Positions 25,347 through 33,907 of a stretch of DNA of 63,412 nt are shown here, one piece after another. The notes beneath the pieces were generated by a model that was given only the letters and a program-made list of their open reading frames with translations, had not been told where the DNA came from and made no database searches. The translations under genes and the position numbers were made by a program. Numbering within the stretch: the first letter of the stretch is position 1; each line of letters starts with the position of its first letter. Source of the stretch: Dehalococcoidia bacterium (lineage in GTDB: Bacteria; Chloroflexota; Dehalococcoidia; SHYB01); assembly GCA_009693015.1 (NCBI GenBank), contig SHYB01000007.1:1-63412 (forward strand). Direction: 5' to 3'.

Positions 25347-26066
25347 TCACACCTGCGCTGCATCTGCGGTCAAGCCGGCGGCGCCCCACTTGCCTCTTGG
25401 TCTGGCGACGAACATCAATGATCCGGCGTGATAGGGGGGGGCAATGTGGTCCCCTGTGGCTCCGGCGGTGTAACGCGCGAGCCTCCGGTGAGGGGCCAGG
25501 ATGTCCTGCTCCCGAATCTCCCAGACGACGGCATAGTTCGGCCCGTACTGGGTAGGGAACTGCCTCGTCCAACGGGAGTAACCAGCGAACTGCCCCGCTT
25601 CCATGCAGGCGGGGAGATGCACCGTGTCTAGCCACTGATGCCACGCTTCCATCTTGGAGGCGTCCGTACAGCGGTTGAAGACAAACAGCAGCCCGGTGGT
25701 GTTGGGAGACGGGGCGAACATCGGCGGAGAGACGGGGCAGGGCTTCATGGGGATGAACTCATCCACGACATGGTTCGCGTTGTTTCGTCCGGCATCTCGC
25801 CAGCCCGCCGACTTTGCCCGCATCTTTGCCAGCGCCCCTTCGATGTCGGGGGCGCCGTATCGTCCCATGTTGATGTGCGTGAATCCGAGGCGCGGCAATG
25901 CGGCGGGGTTTTCTACCACCACTTCCCATCGCGAGCAGTTCCAGAACACGCCTGAGTCAAGCAGATCAGGCATGTGCACGGTATCGAACCATTCCCCCCA
26001 GGCCGTGGCCGCGCCGGGGGAAGAGGCCTTGATGAACGCGAGGTTTATCCCGTGCGTGACGGGCAT
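25347..26066 (-). CDS. EthD-like dimeric alpha/beta-barrel protein with internal duplication
   Basis: A 239-residue protein made of two ferredoxin-like (dimeric alpha-beta barrel) halves. The repeat is visible as WFDTVHMPDLLDSGVFWNCS in the first half and WLDTVHLPACMEAGQFAGYS in the second, each a W-x-D-T-V-H-x-P block followed by a short helix and Ser-Arg-Trp. EthD and related folds help in ether or aromatic degradation, often as small accessory or lyase proteins. ATG 26066 follows GGAGG. It sits between the VOC and LLM genes of operon A and is likely co-transcribed with the LLM enzyme 5 bp downstream. Confidence 0.75.
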   Translation of the reverse strand: MPVTHGINLAFIKASSPGAATAWGEWFDTVHMPDLLDSGVFWNCSRWEVVVENPAALPRLGFTHINMGRYGAPDIEGALAKMRAKSAGWRDAGRNNANHVVDEFIPMKPCPVSPPMFAPSPNTTGLLFVFNRCTDASKMEAWHQWLDTVHLPACMEAGQFAGYSRWTRQFPTQYGPNYAVVWEIREQDILAPHRRLARYTAGATGDHIAPPYHAGSLMFVARPRGKWGAAGLTADAAQV

Positions 26067-26199
26067 GACGTCCTCCAAGCGGCCACGGGAGAGGCCGCGG
26101 CACACAGCCAGCCGGGCGGCCGGCTGCTGCGTGAGCCAGCCTGCACGAGCGGATGGACTCCGACCGCGCAGGCTGGCAGCCGAAACAATTGGACGAGGC

Positions 26200-27219
26200 T
26201 TAGACCAGTTGCAGCGCCAGCGCCGGGTCCATGGTCTTGACGGCGTCGAGGAAATCGGGCGCCTCAACATAGCACTGCACCTGCGTGCCATCGGGGTCGC
26301 GGAAGCGCAGCACCTGCTTCTTGGGATGCTCGATCCTTAGCTCTAGCTTGACGCCCTTGGCTGCCAGCCGCTTCTCCGCGCCGGCAAAATCCTCGGCACT
26401 GGCGAGTTCGAAGCAGATCTGGCCGACGCCTGCGGGCCGGTTCGACCCCTGGGCCACCAGCGCCATAGAGTAGCCGGGGAAATCTTTCCCATGGAGCAGC
26501 GAGAACTCGCCGCCGGGGGAGACGTACAGTTCCCGTAAGCCCACCACATCAATATAGAAGCGGCGCAGCTTGGAGAAGTCGCGCGCGACGAGCATGCAGT
26601 GGGCCGACTTTTTGGCATGCAGGGCTCCGCTTTCCACGCGGCGGATCTCCGGGTTGAGGTTGACGAAGCTGGCGGTGCTCGGCGTCTCCTTTCCGGGAAC
26701 ATAGTCGCGCTGGGAGATGCTGGCGCCGGGTTTGCGATAGTCGCGCCAGTTGGAGAGCATGTCCACCGTGTATTCGATGCCGTTGCCCTCTGAGTCGGAG
26801 AAGTAGACGCTCCGGGTGACTATGCGGTCTTCCAGGAGCCAGGGCTTGACGCCGAATTCGCTGATGCGGTCATAGGCAGTAACCAGTTCAGCCTCGTTGT
26901 ACATCTCGTAGGCGAAGTGATTCAACCCCGGTTTGGTGCCGTAGTCCAGGGGCACTTCCTTGATGCCCTTGGCGTGGGCCTCTTCGCCGCGATGGCGCGT
27001 GACCTCGGAGACTTCCACGAAGCCCAGGTCATGGTGGGTGTTGCCGTTGCTGAGAAAGCCTGCGCCCCGGTTGGCGATGCGGAAGGTCTCTTCAATTCCC
27101 AACACCTGGTTGTAGAAGTCCATGGTCTTGCTGATGCTCCCCACAAAGAAGTTGTGGTGCACCAGCCTGCGGGGCGTCCCGGTGGCCTTGTAGGTTGTGC
27201 TGCGAGTTGTGGTTGTCAT
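26200..27219 (-). CDS. Two-domain VOC protein, extradiol ring-cleavage dioxygenase-like
   Basis: A 339-residue protein with two glyoxalase/VOC modules (about 15-155 and 195-325), the architecture of type I extradiol dioxygenases. In the first module LVHHNFFVGSI, LNHFAYEM and GNGIEYTVDM supply a possible His-His-Glu iron site; the second has HCMLVARDFSKLRRFY, QICFEL and DPDGTQVQCYVE, with the His and Glu less well conserved. In catechol 2,3-dioxygenases the metal sits in the C-terminal module, so if active this protein may use the other half. The start ATG 27219 overlaps the hydrolase stop (ATGA) and follows AAGGAG. The hydrolase partner suggests meta-cleavage. Confidence 0.85.
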   Translation of the reverse strand: MTTTTRSTTYKATGTPRRLVHHNFFVGSISKTMDFYNQVLGIEETFRIANRGAGFLSNGNTHHDLGFVEVSEVTRHRGEEAHAKGIKEVPLDYGTKPGLNHFAYEMYNEAELVTAYDRISEFGVKPWLLEDRIVTRSVYFSDSEGNGIEYTVDMLSNWRDYRKPGASISQRDYVPGKETPSTASFVNLNPEIRRVESGALHAKKSAHCMLVARDFSKLRRFYIDVVGLRELYVSPGGEFSLLHGKDFPGYSMALVAQGSNRPAGVGQICFELASAEDFAGAEKRLAAKGVKLELRIEHPKKQVLRFRDPDGTQVQCYVEAPDFLDAVKTMDPALALQLV

Positions 27220-28088
27220 GATCGCTGCTCCTTTCGATCTGCTGCTGCGGGCATGGCGCGTTGCGGTTCGGCGAGGAATTCCAAGACTGCCTTGTTGAAC
27301 TGCTCGTGATGTTCGTAAAAGGGACGGTGGCCACATTCGTCATAGGCGATGAACTGCGCCTGGGGAATTCGCTTTGCCCCTGCGACGGCGCTGGCGTAGT
27401 TGGCGCGGGGATCGTCCTTGCCCGCTACCACCAGGGTAGGCACCTTGATCTGCTCCAGCTTGTCAAACACCCGATACGGCCGGAGGGCATTGATGTCGGC
27501 GCGGCTGGTGGCCATGCGCTCAAAGAACTCTTTCATGCCGGGCTGGGCATAGGATGTCATGTGCGACATGAGGATTTCCTCAGGCGGCTTGGCTTTGGGG
27601 TGCACCGACCCCATGTGGCGCTTGCGCATGGCTTCCACCGAGAGGTTGGCGAAGGTTGCCGCGACGTTCTTGGCATTGCCGTCCTGGCCCTTGGAAATCT
27701 CCTCCTCCGTGTTGAAGCAGGAGCCGCTGGAGATGAGGATGAGCTTCTGCACCCGGCTGGGCATGCGGAAGTATATCAGGCTGGCGAGCAGCCCCCCCAT
27801 GGACCAGCCCGCCAGGTGAAAGCGTTGCAGGCCCAGCGTGTCAACGAAGTTGCACAGATGGTCCACCATGGCGGGGTAGGCCAGCCCCTCAAACGCCACC
27901 GGCTGGGTGAAGCCGTGCCCGATCACGTCCGGGGCGTACACCGTATACTGCGTCGCCAGCGGATCAATGTTCTTGTAGAAGTTGTCGGCAAACGCACCGG
28001 AGCCGTGGATGATCACCAGCGGCGGGCCGGAACCTTCGTACAGATAGCGGGTCCGTACACCCTTCACGTCAATAAACTTCGCTCGCAT
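27216..28088 (-). CDS. Alpha/beta hydrolase, meta-cleavage-product hydrolase-like
   Basis: A 290-residue hydrolase: IIHGSGAFADNFYKN (oxyanion loop), AGWSMGGLLAS with the nucleophile Ser, VVAGKDDPRANY with the acid Asp, and DECGHRPFYEHHEQFN with the catalytic His. Such C-C bond hydrolases (DmpD/BphD type) split ring-fission products into a dienoate and an acid. It is coupled by ATGA to the VOC dioxygenase-like gene and lies six bases after the LLM gene stop. AAGGAG precedes ATG 28088. A general esterase role cannot be excluded. Confidence 0.88.
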   Translation of the reverse strand: MRAKFIDVKGVRTRYLYEGSGPPLVIIHGSGAFADNFYKNIDPLATQYTVYAPDVIGHGFTQPVAFEGLAYPAMVDHLCNFVDTLGLQRFHLAGWSMGGLLASLIYFRMPSRVQKLILISSGSCFNTEEEISKGQDGNAKNVAATFANLSVEAMRKRHMGSVHPKAKPPEEILMSHMTSYAQPGMKEFFERMATSRADINALRPYRVFDKLEQIKVPTLVVAGKDDPRANYASAVAGAKRIPQAQFIAYDECGHRPFYEHHEQFNKAVLEFLAEPQRAMPAAADRKEQRS

Positions 28089-28093
28089 CGCGT

Positions 28094-29116
28094 TTACTCC
28101 TTTGCCTTACGTTTCTTGAAATGCGGGATGACATGCTTGGCCATCAGCTCGATCTCCGCCATGGCCAGGCGGTGGGGCATATCCGGCCATTGCATGCGAA
28201 AGATGGCATGGGTGACGCCTATCCTACGCTCGTACTCCTCCAGCCGCTGTATGACGTAGTCCGGGTCGCCGATGAGAAAGCGGTCCTTGAGCAGCTCCTC
28301 AGGCGGCAGATTGAAGGTATCATCCTTCGTCAAGGCCTTGTCCTGGCCCCAGGCCTCGTACACCTTATACTTGCTCGCAAGATACGGCATGCTGTCTTTC
28401 AGCGCCTGCTCCCTGGTGGGGGCAATATACATCTCCCGCATAAGCGGCACATCCGTGGCCGGCGCATGGCCCGCCAGCTGCCGCGTGCTGCGGTAGAGCG
28501 CCATCTGCCGCTCAATGATGGGCATGGTGGCGTGGGGATTGATGCTCCAGGCGTATCCCCGGCGGGCAGCGCGCTGCACACCGGCGTCACTGTTGGCGGC
28601 GATCCAGATCGGGGGATGCGGCTTCTGCACGGGGAAGGTGCAGGGCGTAGTCTTGGGCACCTCGAAGAACTCGCCCTTGAACTGTATTTCCCCAGGCGTC
28701 CACAGCAGTTGAATAACATGGAGGGCTTCCAGGAACCGGGCCACCACACGCTTGGGGTCCACGCCGAAGGCGGCGAACTCGTGCTCGCGGTAGCCCAGGC
28801 CGGCGCCGAAGATAAAGCGGCCTTCGCAGATTGCGTCCAGCGTGGCCACGGCATCAGCCACGGCCACGGGGTTGTGCAGCGCGATGAGCGTGATGTTGGA
28901 GGCGACATGCATCTTTCCGGCCTCCGCAGCCACGCGGCCAAGGAGCGGGAACTGGCTGGGCATCTCGTAGGGATATCCCAGGTAGTGCTCTCCCGCGCAC
29001 ACCAGATCAAAGCCTGCGTCGCGCGCCGCCCGCGTTTGCTCCAGCGATTCAGCGATGCGGCGGCTTAGTCCACCCGAAGGGGTGCTCTGGTTATTGAGAA
29101 AGAGACCGAACTTCAT
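28094..29116 (-). CDS. LLM-class flavin-dependent oxidoreductase (group 2)
   Basis: A 340-residue luciferase-like protein: MKFGLFLNNQSTPSGG, FDLVCAGEHYLGYPYEMP, ASNITLIALHNPVAVADAVATLD, GRFIFGAGLGYREHEFAAFG and QKPHPPIWIAAN. This is the two-component monooxygenase branch that needs reduced flavin from a separate reductase, none of which is seen nearby. It is clearly paralogous to 30896-31900 (shared EHYLG/QHYLA, PVQKPHPP, AWGQDKAL/QWGQDKAL). The start overlaps the deacylase stop (ATGA). Confidence 0.92.
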   Translation of the reverse strand: MKFGLFLNNQSTPSGGLSRRIAESLEQTRAARDAGFDLVCAGEHYLGYPYEMPSQFPLLGRVAAEAGKMHVASNITLIALHNPVAVADAVATLDAICEGRFIFGAGLGYREHEFAAFGVDPKRVVARFLEALHVIQLLWTPGEIQFKGEFFEVPKTTPCTFPVQKPHPPIWIAANSDAGVQRAARRGYAWSINPHATMPIIERQMALYRSTRQLAGHAPATDVPLMREMYIAPTREQALKDSMPYLASKYKVYEAWGQDKALTKDDTFNLPPEELLKDRFLIGDPDYVIQRLEEYERRIGVTHAIFRMQWPDMPHRLAMAEIELMAKHVIPHFKKRKAKE

Positions 29117-30867
29117 GCTGTGGCTGTTCTCCTGGAAGGTGGTGGGCGTGACCCTTGCACGCCATGCGGGTAGTGGGTGCTGCGAATCGTCTTGCCTGTC
29201 AGCACCCCCGTGGGCTTTCCTGATGCCAGGACCACCTGCCCGCCGACGATGGTGTACTCAATACCACGAGCGTATTGCACGAGCCTTGCCGAACCGTTGG
29301 GGAGGTCGTTCACAAAGGCCCGCTCGCCGGGCATGACGGTGTCTGGGTTGAAGACGGTGATATCGGCGGCCATGCCGGGGCGTATGTAGCCTCTGTCCGT
29401 GACGCCGATCTCCTCTGCGGGAATGGCGGAGAGATGGCGTACGGCGGCGCCCACGCTGGTCATGCCTTTCTCCCGCGACCAGTAGCCCAGGAGTTGCGTG
29501 GCGAAGGCGGTGTTGACCATGCTTTTCACATGGGCGCCGGCATCGGACAGGCCAATAGCGACGTGCGGGGCGTTCATGATGCGCGCCATGACTTCTTCGT
29601 CTTGATTCCGCGTGTCCACGATGCGGAAATGGGTCTGCAAGTCCTCCTCCAACGCCATATCAAACGCGGCGTCCAACGGGTCCTTGCCCAACCGCCTGCC
29701 GATCTCCGCAAGCGGCAGCGACTCGAACGGCGCAAACCTTCCCGTGGGGGACTTGACCAGGGTGATGATTTCCCACTCGATCGGCCGGCCCACGCGGCTT
29801 TCCCCCCGGCGCTCCGCATCAATTTCCTGGCGCAGCACCGCGCGTAACGCCGGGTCACGCATCAGCATCCGCTTCTTCTCCGCCGACTGGAACATGACGT
29901 CCTGCCATGTGGGGAAGCGGTCGAACGCCGGCGTGTCCGCGAAGACAAAGTCCATGTCCTCCGGCTGGCTCTGGCCTACGCCAAAGAAACGCAGTCCTTG
30001 CTGACGGAACTGGACGAGCCCAGCCAAGTCTTGTTGCCACTGCTCAGGGCTCCGCGGCGATTGCACAACCCTGTTCCAGCAGACCGGCCGGCCGCTGGTC
30101 TGGGCGTATCGCACCAGACCTTGCATGCCCGCCGCATCCAGCCGTCGCATCTCTGCCGCGGCAATCTCGACAAAGCCGGCGCCAAGGTGCGGCATCGCCC
30201 GCAGCAGCTCCACGAACTCCTCGTCGCTGGCGAACCTGCTGGGCACGGGCAGGCCATCGCCATCAGCATGCGTGGGCACGGTAGAGGTGGAGAAGCCCAT
30301 GCCACCTTCGGCAAGCGATTGCGCCAGCAGTTGCCGCATGCGTGAGATTTCCCCGGTTGTCGCTTCGCGCTGGGAAGCCTCTGCCCCCATCACTTGGCGC
30401 CGGATGGCGCTGTGGCCGACAAGGGGCACAACGTTGACGCCGAGCGCGCGATCGAGGGTATCGAGATACGCGCCAAACGTCTCCCAGGGGAAGGGCAGCA
30501 GCGACCGGAGCAAGCCGATGTCCATCGCCTCCACGCGGGCGAGCATGCGGATCGTCCAGTCCTGGTCTTGGGGGCGGCACGGGGCGAGGGTGAAGCCGCA
30601 GTTGCCGGTGATGACCGTGGTGACGCCGTGCCAGGACGACGATGATGCCAAGGGGTCCCACAACAGCTGCGCATCATAGTGCGTATGGACATCCCAGAAG
30701 CCAGGCGCCACCACCAGGCCGGCGACATCCAGCGTCTTTCGCGCGGAATCGCTGACGCTGCCTGCGGCGACGATCTTCCCGCCGGCGATGCCGACGTCTC
30801 CACGATACGGCTCGCCGCCGCTGCCGTCAGCGATCAGGCCGCCGCGCAGCATGAGGTCAAGCGCCAT
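29113..30867 (-). CDS. N-acyl-D-amino-acid deacylase family amidohydrolase
   Basis: A 584-residue amidohydrolase of the D-aminoacylase family. The beta-sandwich start is LMLRGGLIADGSGGEP, the metal motif is GFWDVHTHYDAQLLWDP, the conserved cysteine motif is TGNCGF, and LVGHSAIR, GFSTSTVPTHAD and the Asp in IGLSDAGAHVKSM complete the site. The C-terminal sandwich ends DITVFNPDTVMPGE. It removes acyl groups from D-amino acids or related N-acyl compounds. Flanked by two paralogous LLM genes and coupled to one, it probably prepares or finishes the same substrate. AGGAG precedes ATG 30867. Confidence 0.9.
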   Translation of the reverse strand: MALDLMLRGGLIADGSGGEPYRGDVGIAGGKIVAAGSVSDSARKTLDVAGLVVAPGFWDVHTHYDAQLLWDPLASSSSWHGVTTVITGNCGFTLAPCRPQDQDWTIRMLARVEAMDIGLLRSLLPFPWETFGAYLDTLDRALGVNVVPLVGHSAIRRQVMGAEASQREATTGEISRMRQLLAQSLAEGGMGFSTSTVPTHADGDGLPVPSRFASDEEFVELLRAMPHLGAGFVEIAAAEMRRLDAAGMQGLVRYAQTSGRPVCWNRVVQSPRSPEQWQQDLAGLVQFRQQGLRFFGVGQSQPEDMDFVFADTPAFDRFPTWQDVMFQSAEKKRMLMRDPALRAVLRQEIDAERRGESRVGRPIEWEIITLVKSPTGRFAPFESLPLAEIGRRLGKDPLDAAFDMALEEDLQTHFRIVDTRNQDEEVMARIMNAPHVAIGLSDAGAHVKSMVNTAFATQLLGYWSREKGMTSVGAAVRHLSAIPAEEIGVTDRGYIRPGMAADITVFNPDTVMPGERAFVNDLPNGSARLVQYARGIEYTIVGGQVVLASGKPTGVLTGKTIRSTHYPHGVQGSRPPPSRRTATA

Positions 30868-30895
30868 CTTGCTCCTGCTCTTTCTTGTGTGCGAG

Positions 30896-31900
30896 TCAGC
30901 GGAGGCGGGGGATGACTTTCTCCGCCACCAAACGCATGCTTTTCATGGAGAGCTCCAGAGGCATGCCCGCCCAACTCATGCGGAAGTTGATCACGGATAC
31001 GCCCAGATCACGGAAGGGTTTGAGCTGGGCGACGCAATCGTCCGGGCTTCCCACAATGAACCGTCCCTTCTGAAGATCGCCAAAATCCTTGCGGAAGTCC
31101 TCATCCCCAGGCAGGGCCTTGTCCTGGCCCCATTGAGCATAGGCAAGATACTTTGCGCCTAGATACGGCTGGCCCTCGGCAAAGGCCTGCTCCGTCGTCT
31201 CGGCGCAGTACACCTCTCGGTTCATGGGCAGGTCCAGATTGCCGGTGCGCCCGGCCTTGCGCGCCGCCTCCCGGTACAGCACCACCTGGCGGGCCACGGT
31301 GGCATAATCCGCGTGGGGGTTGATGTGCCACGCCAGTCCCAAGCGCGCAGCCCGCTCAATGGCGGCATCGGCATTGGCCGCCACCCAGACCGGCGGATGG
31401 GGCTTCTGCACCGGCTTGGTCACCAGCCGGACGTTATCAAAGTGGAAGTGTTTGCCGTGAAAGGTGACTGACTCCTCCGTCCACAGCCGCCGCACCACCT
31501 CCAGGCATTCCAGCGTGCGTCCCACCCGCTGCTTGGGATTCACGCCGAAGGCGTCATACTCCTCCTGGCGATAGCCGATGGCGATGCCCATGGTCATGCG
31601 CCCGCCGGTGATGACATCCAGCGTGGCCATCTGTTCCGCCAGCTCCACCGGGTGCTGTAACGGCAGCAGGATGGTGGTGTGCAAGCGCATGGACCCCGTC
31701 TCCGGGGCCAGACGGGCGTAGAGCGGGATCGGCTGGAACATCTGGTACGGCTCCGCCAGATAGTGCTGCCCTAGGCTGACGTATTCATATCCCAACCGCC
31801 GCGCCTCATGGAGGTAGGCGATGATATCCGTGATCCGCCGCTGCATGTCCTGGCCCTTGGGCACCTGCACCATGGAGGAGATGGAGACGCCGAACTGCAT
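30896..31900 (-). CDS. LLM-class flavin-dependent oxidoreductase (group 2), first gene of operon A
   Basis: A 334-residue luciferase-like monooxygenase: MQFGVSISSMVQVPKGQD, YEYVSLGQHYLAEPYQMFQ, HTTILLPLQHPVELAEQMATLD, GRMTMGIAIGYRQEEYDAFG, PVQKPHPPVWVAANA and QWGQDKALPGDE. It is the paralogue of 28094-29116, with the deacylase gene between them. It is the first gene of the run of minus-strand genes down to 14125 and is divergent from the decarboxylase-like gene at 32015. GAGAGGGCGG lies just upstream of ATG 31900. The donor of reduced flavin is not encoded here. Confidence 0.92.
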   Translation of the reverse strand: MQFGVSISSMVQVPKGQDMQRRITDIIAYLHEARRLGYEYVSLGQHYLAEPYQMFQPIPLYARLAPETGSMRLHTTILLPLQHPVELAEQMATLDVITGGRMTMGIAIGYRQEEYDAFGVNPKQRVGRTLECLEVVRRLWTEESVTFHGKHFHFDNVRLVTKPVQKPHPPVWVAANADAAIERAARLGLAWHINPHADYATVARQVVLYREAARKAGRTGNLDLPMNREVYCAETTEQAFAEGQPYLGAKYLAYAQWGQDKALPGDEDFRKDFGDLQKGRFIVGSPDDCVAQLKPFRDLGVSVINFRMSWAGMPLELSMKSMRLVAEKVIPRLR

Positions 31901-32014
31901 GCGTTACCGCCCTCTCGCACATAGGTTGATAGGGTGCGCTCGTTGCGCGGCGCCACGCCATTCTGGGAGAATAGGCGCAGCGCCGAATGAACGCGTAGTA
32001 TGAGGAGCCGCCCG

Positions 32015-32998
32015 ATGAGCCGTCTTCGCCTGAGTATGGCCTGCTGGGACTACGATCGCAGCCGCCCGTTGCTTGATGGCAGCATCAGGCCGGAAGGGAT
32101 TGATCTCCGGCCCATTGTCCTGCCGCCAGGGGAGACCTTTGCGCGTATGTGGCAGTACCGCGAGTTCGATGCCTCGGAGATGTCCCTGGCGGATTACGCC
32201 ACGATGACGGCGCGGGGAGAGTGCCCGTTCATCGCCATCCCGGTGTTTCCCTCCCGCTTTTTCCGCCACTCCTGCATCTACATCAACGCTGGGTCCGGCA
32301 TCCGCCAGCCGCAGGACTTGGCAGGCAAACGGGTTGGATCGCCACAATACCAGATGACGGCGGCGGTGTTTGCCCGGGGGATGCTGCACCGTGAATACGG
32401 TGTGGCGCCGGAGTCGGTGCAGTGGCTGTGGGGCGGGCAGGAATCGCCCGGGGCCAAGGAGCGTATCCCCTTGCGGCTCCCGGCGCGTATCCGCCTGGAA
32501 AAGATATCTGAAGGAAATACACTTTCCGCCATGCTGGAGGCGGGCGAACTTGATGCGCTGATCACGCCCAACTTCCCATCGCCGTTCCTGGCCGGGTCGC
32601 CCCGCGTGGTGCGGCTGTTCCCTAAGTATGCGGAGGTTGAGCGGGACTATTACCGCCGCACGAAGATATTCCCTATCATGCACACCTTCGTTCTCAAGAA
32701 AGAGGTGTACGAGCAGAATCCCTGGGCGGCGCACAGTCTCTATGTGGCGTGGGTCAAGGCGCGCGATGCCGCGTACCGCGAGCTGTACGAGACGGATGCG
32801 CTGAAGATCACACTTCCCTGGGTGGTCTCCCATACGGAAGAGATGCGCGGGCTCATGGGGGCGGACTTCTGGCCCTATGGGGTCAAGGCCAACCGCATGG
32901 TGCTGGACGCGCTGGCACAGTACCTTGTCGAGCAGGGACTGGCGCCGCGCGCGGTGACAGCCGAGGAGTTGTTTGCCCCCAACACCCTGGACACCTAG
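32015..32998 (+). CDS. 4,5-dihydroxyphthalate decarboxylase-like protein (periplasmic-binding fold)
   Basis: A 327-residue protein resembling Pht5-type 4,5-dihydroxyphthalate decarboxylases, which share the type-2 periplasmic-binding fold: MACWDYDRSRPLLDGSI, EMSLADYATM, IAIPVFPSRFFRHSCIYIN, DLAGKRVGSPQYQMTAAVFARGML and LKKEVYEQNPWAAHSLY. There is no signal peptide, in agreement with a cytoplasmic enzyme rather than a transporter protein. ATG 32015 is preceded by AGGAG at seven bases; the ATG at 32000 would place that site inside the gene. It stands alone between operons A and B, so it could act on a dihydroxylated product of either Rieske enzyme. Confidence 0.85.
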   Translation: MSRLRLSMACWDYDRSRPLLDGSIRPEGIDLRPIVLPPGETFARMWQYREFDASEMSLADYATMTARGECPFIAIPVFPSRFFRHSCIYINAGSGIRQPQDLAGKRVGSPQYQMTAAVFARGMLHREYGVAPESVQWLWGGQESPGAKERIPLRLPARIRLEKISEGNTLSAMLEAGELDALITPNFPSPFLAGSPRVVRLFPKYAEVERDYYRRTKIFPIMHTFVLKKEVYEQNPWAAHSLYVAWVKARDAAYRELYETDALKITLPWVVSHTEEMRGLMGADFWPYGVKANRMVLDALAQYLVEQGLAPRAVTAEELFAPNTLDT

Positions 32999-33051
32999 GC
33001 CGCGCCGCTTGCGGCGCATGGCGCACGCCGCGCCCGGGCCAATCTCCATAA

Positions 33052-33885
33052 TCAGCGGGCCCCTGCTCGTTCTTTTACAGCGCCGAACGCCTTCAGGAAC
33101 TCCACCATGGCATGGCTGGTGAACTCCGGCTGCTCAAAGCCGTAGAAGTGTCCGCAGTTGGGAACGATCTTGAGGTATGACGAAGGGATGGCTTTGTTCA
33201 AGTCTTCCGACATGGGCAACGGAGTGCGGCCATCATGCTCGCCGCACAGGACAAGCGTGGGGCAGGCGATCTCCTTGAGCCGGTCGCCAATCTTGGGGCG
33301 ATTCTCGTTGGCCTTGAGCATCTCCAGGTAGGACTGGGGGTTGTTCCGCAGGTGCTCCTGGCGGATGGATTCCACGGCCTTGGGATTATGCTCGATGCTG
33401 TAGGGGCTGAAGGCCTTCTTGGTGAACTCGAACGTCTCCGCTACGATCTGTTCCGGTTTCGCGCCCGCCTCGATGAGCTGGCGCCGCCGGTCGAACCCGG
33501 AGCGGTCCGAGCGCTCCAGCCGCGGGCTTCCGGTGCCGATAAGAATAAGCTGCGTCACGCGCTGGGGGTTGTGGACGGTGTAGTCCAGGCAGACGCCGCC
33601 GCCCAGGGACCAGCCGCCCAAGGCGAATTGCTTCAGGCCGAGGCTGTCCACGATTCGTTGGAGGTCTTCCCGCCAGAGCGGGTGTGTGAGCTTGAGCTCG
33701 GGAGGCCGCTGCGTCTCTCCGAAGCCGCGCTGGTCATAGATGTACACCGTGAAGGACTTGGCGAGGGTCGGCACCATCTCCTCGAAAGCAGATGCTCGCG
33801 ACCCGCCACCATGCACCAGCACCAGGGGTGGCCCCTGGCCGCTTACCTCATAGTGGACGTTCAGGTCGCCGACCTTCTTGAACAT
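33052..33885 (-). CDS. Alpha/beta hydrolase (last gene of operon B)
   Basis: A 277-residue hydrolase: LVHGGGSRASAFEEM (oxyanion), DQRGFGETQRP, LGGWSLGGGVCLDYT with the nucleophile Ser, LCGEHDGRTPLPM with Asp, and NCGHFYGFEQPEF with His. The sequence fits carboxyl-esterase or C-C hydrolase members (3-oxoadipate enol-lactonase/meta-cleavage hydrolase-like). It lies 86 bp after the binding-protein gene, beyond a strong 19-bp hairpin, so its expression may be lower than that of the upstream genes or partly separate. GAAGGGAAGG precedes ATG 33885. Confidence 0.88.
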   Translation of the reverse strand: MFKKVGDLNVHYEVSGQGPPLVLVHGGGSRASAFEEMVPTLAKSFTVYIYDQRGFGETQRPPELKLTHPLWREDLQRIVDSLGLKQFALGGWSLGGGVCLDYTVHNPQRVTQLILIGTGSPRLERSDRSGFDRRRQLIEAGAKPEQIVAETFEFTKKAFSPYSIEHNPKAVESIRQEHLRNNPQSYLEMLKANENRPKIGDRLKEIACPTLVLCGEHDGRTPLPMSEDLNKAIPSSYLKIVPNCGHFYGFEQPEFTSHAMVEFLKAFGAVKERAGAR

Positions 33886-33907
33886 TGCGCCTTCCCTTCT
33901 ATTCGCT

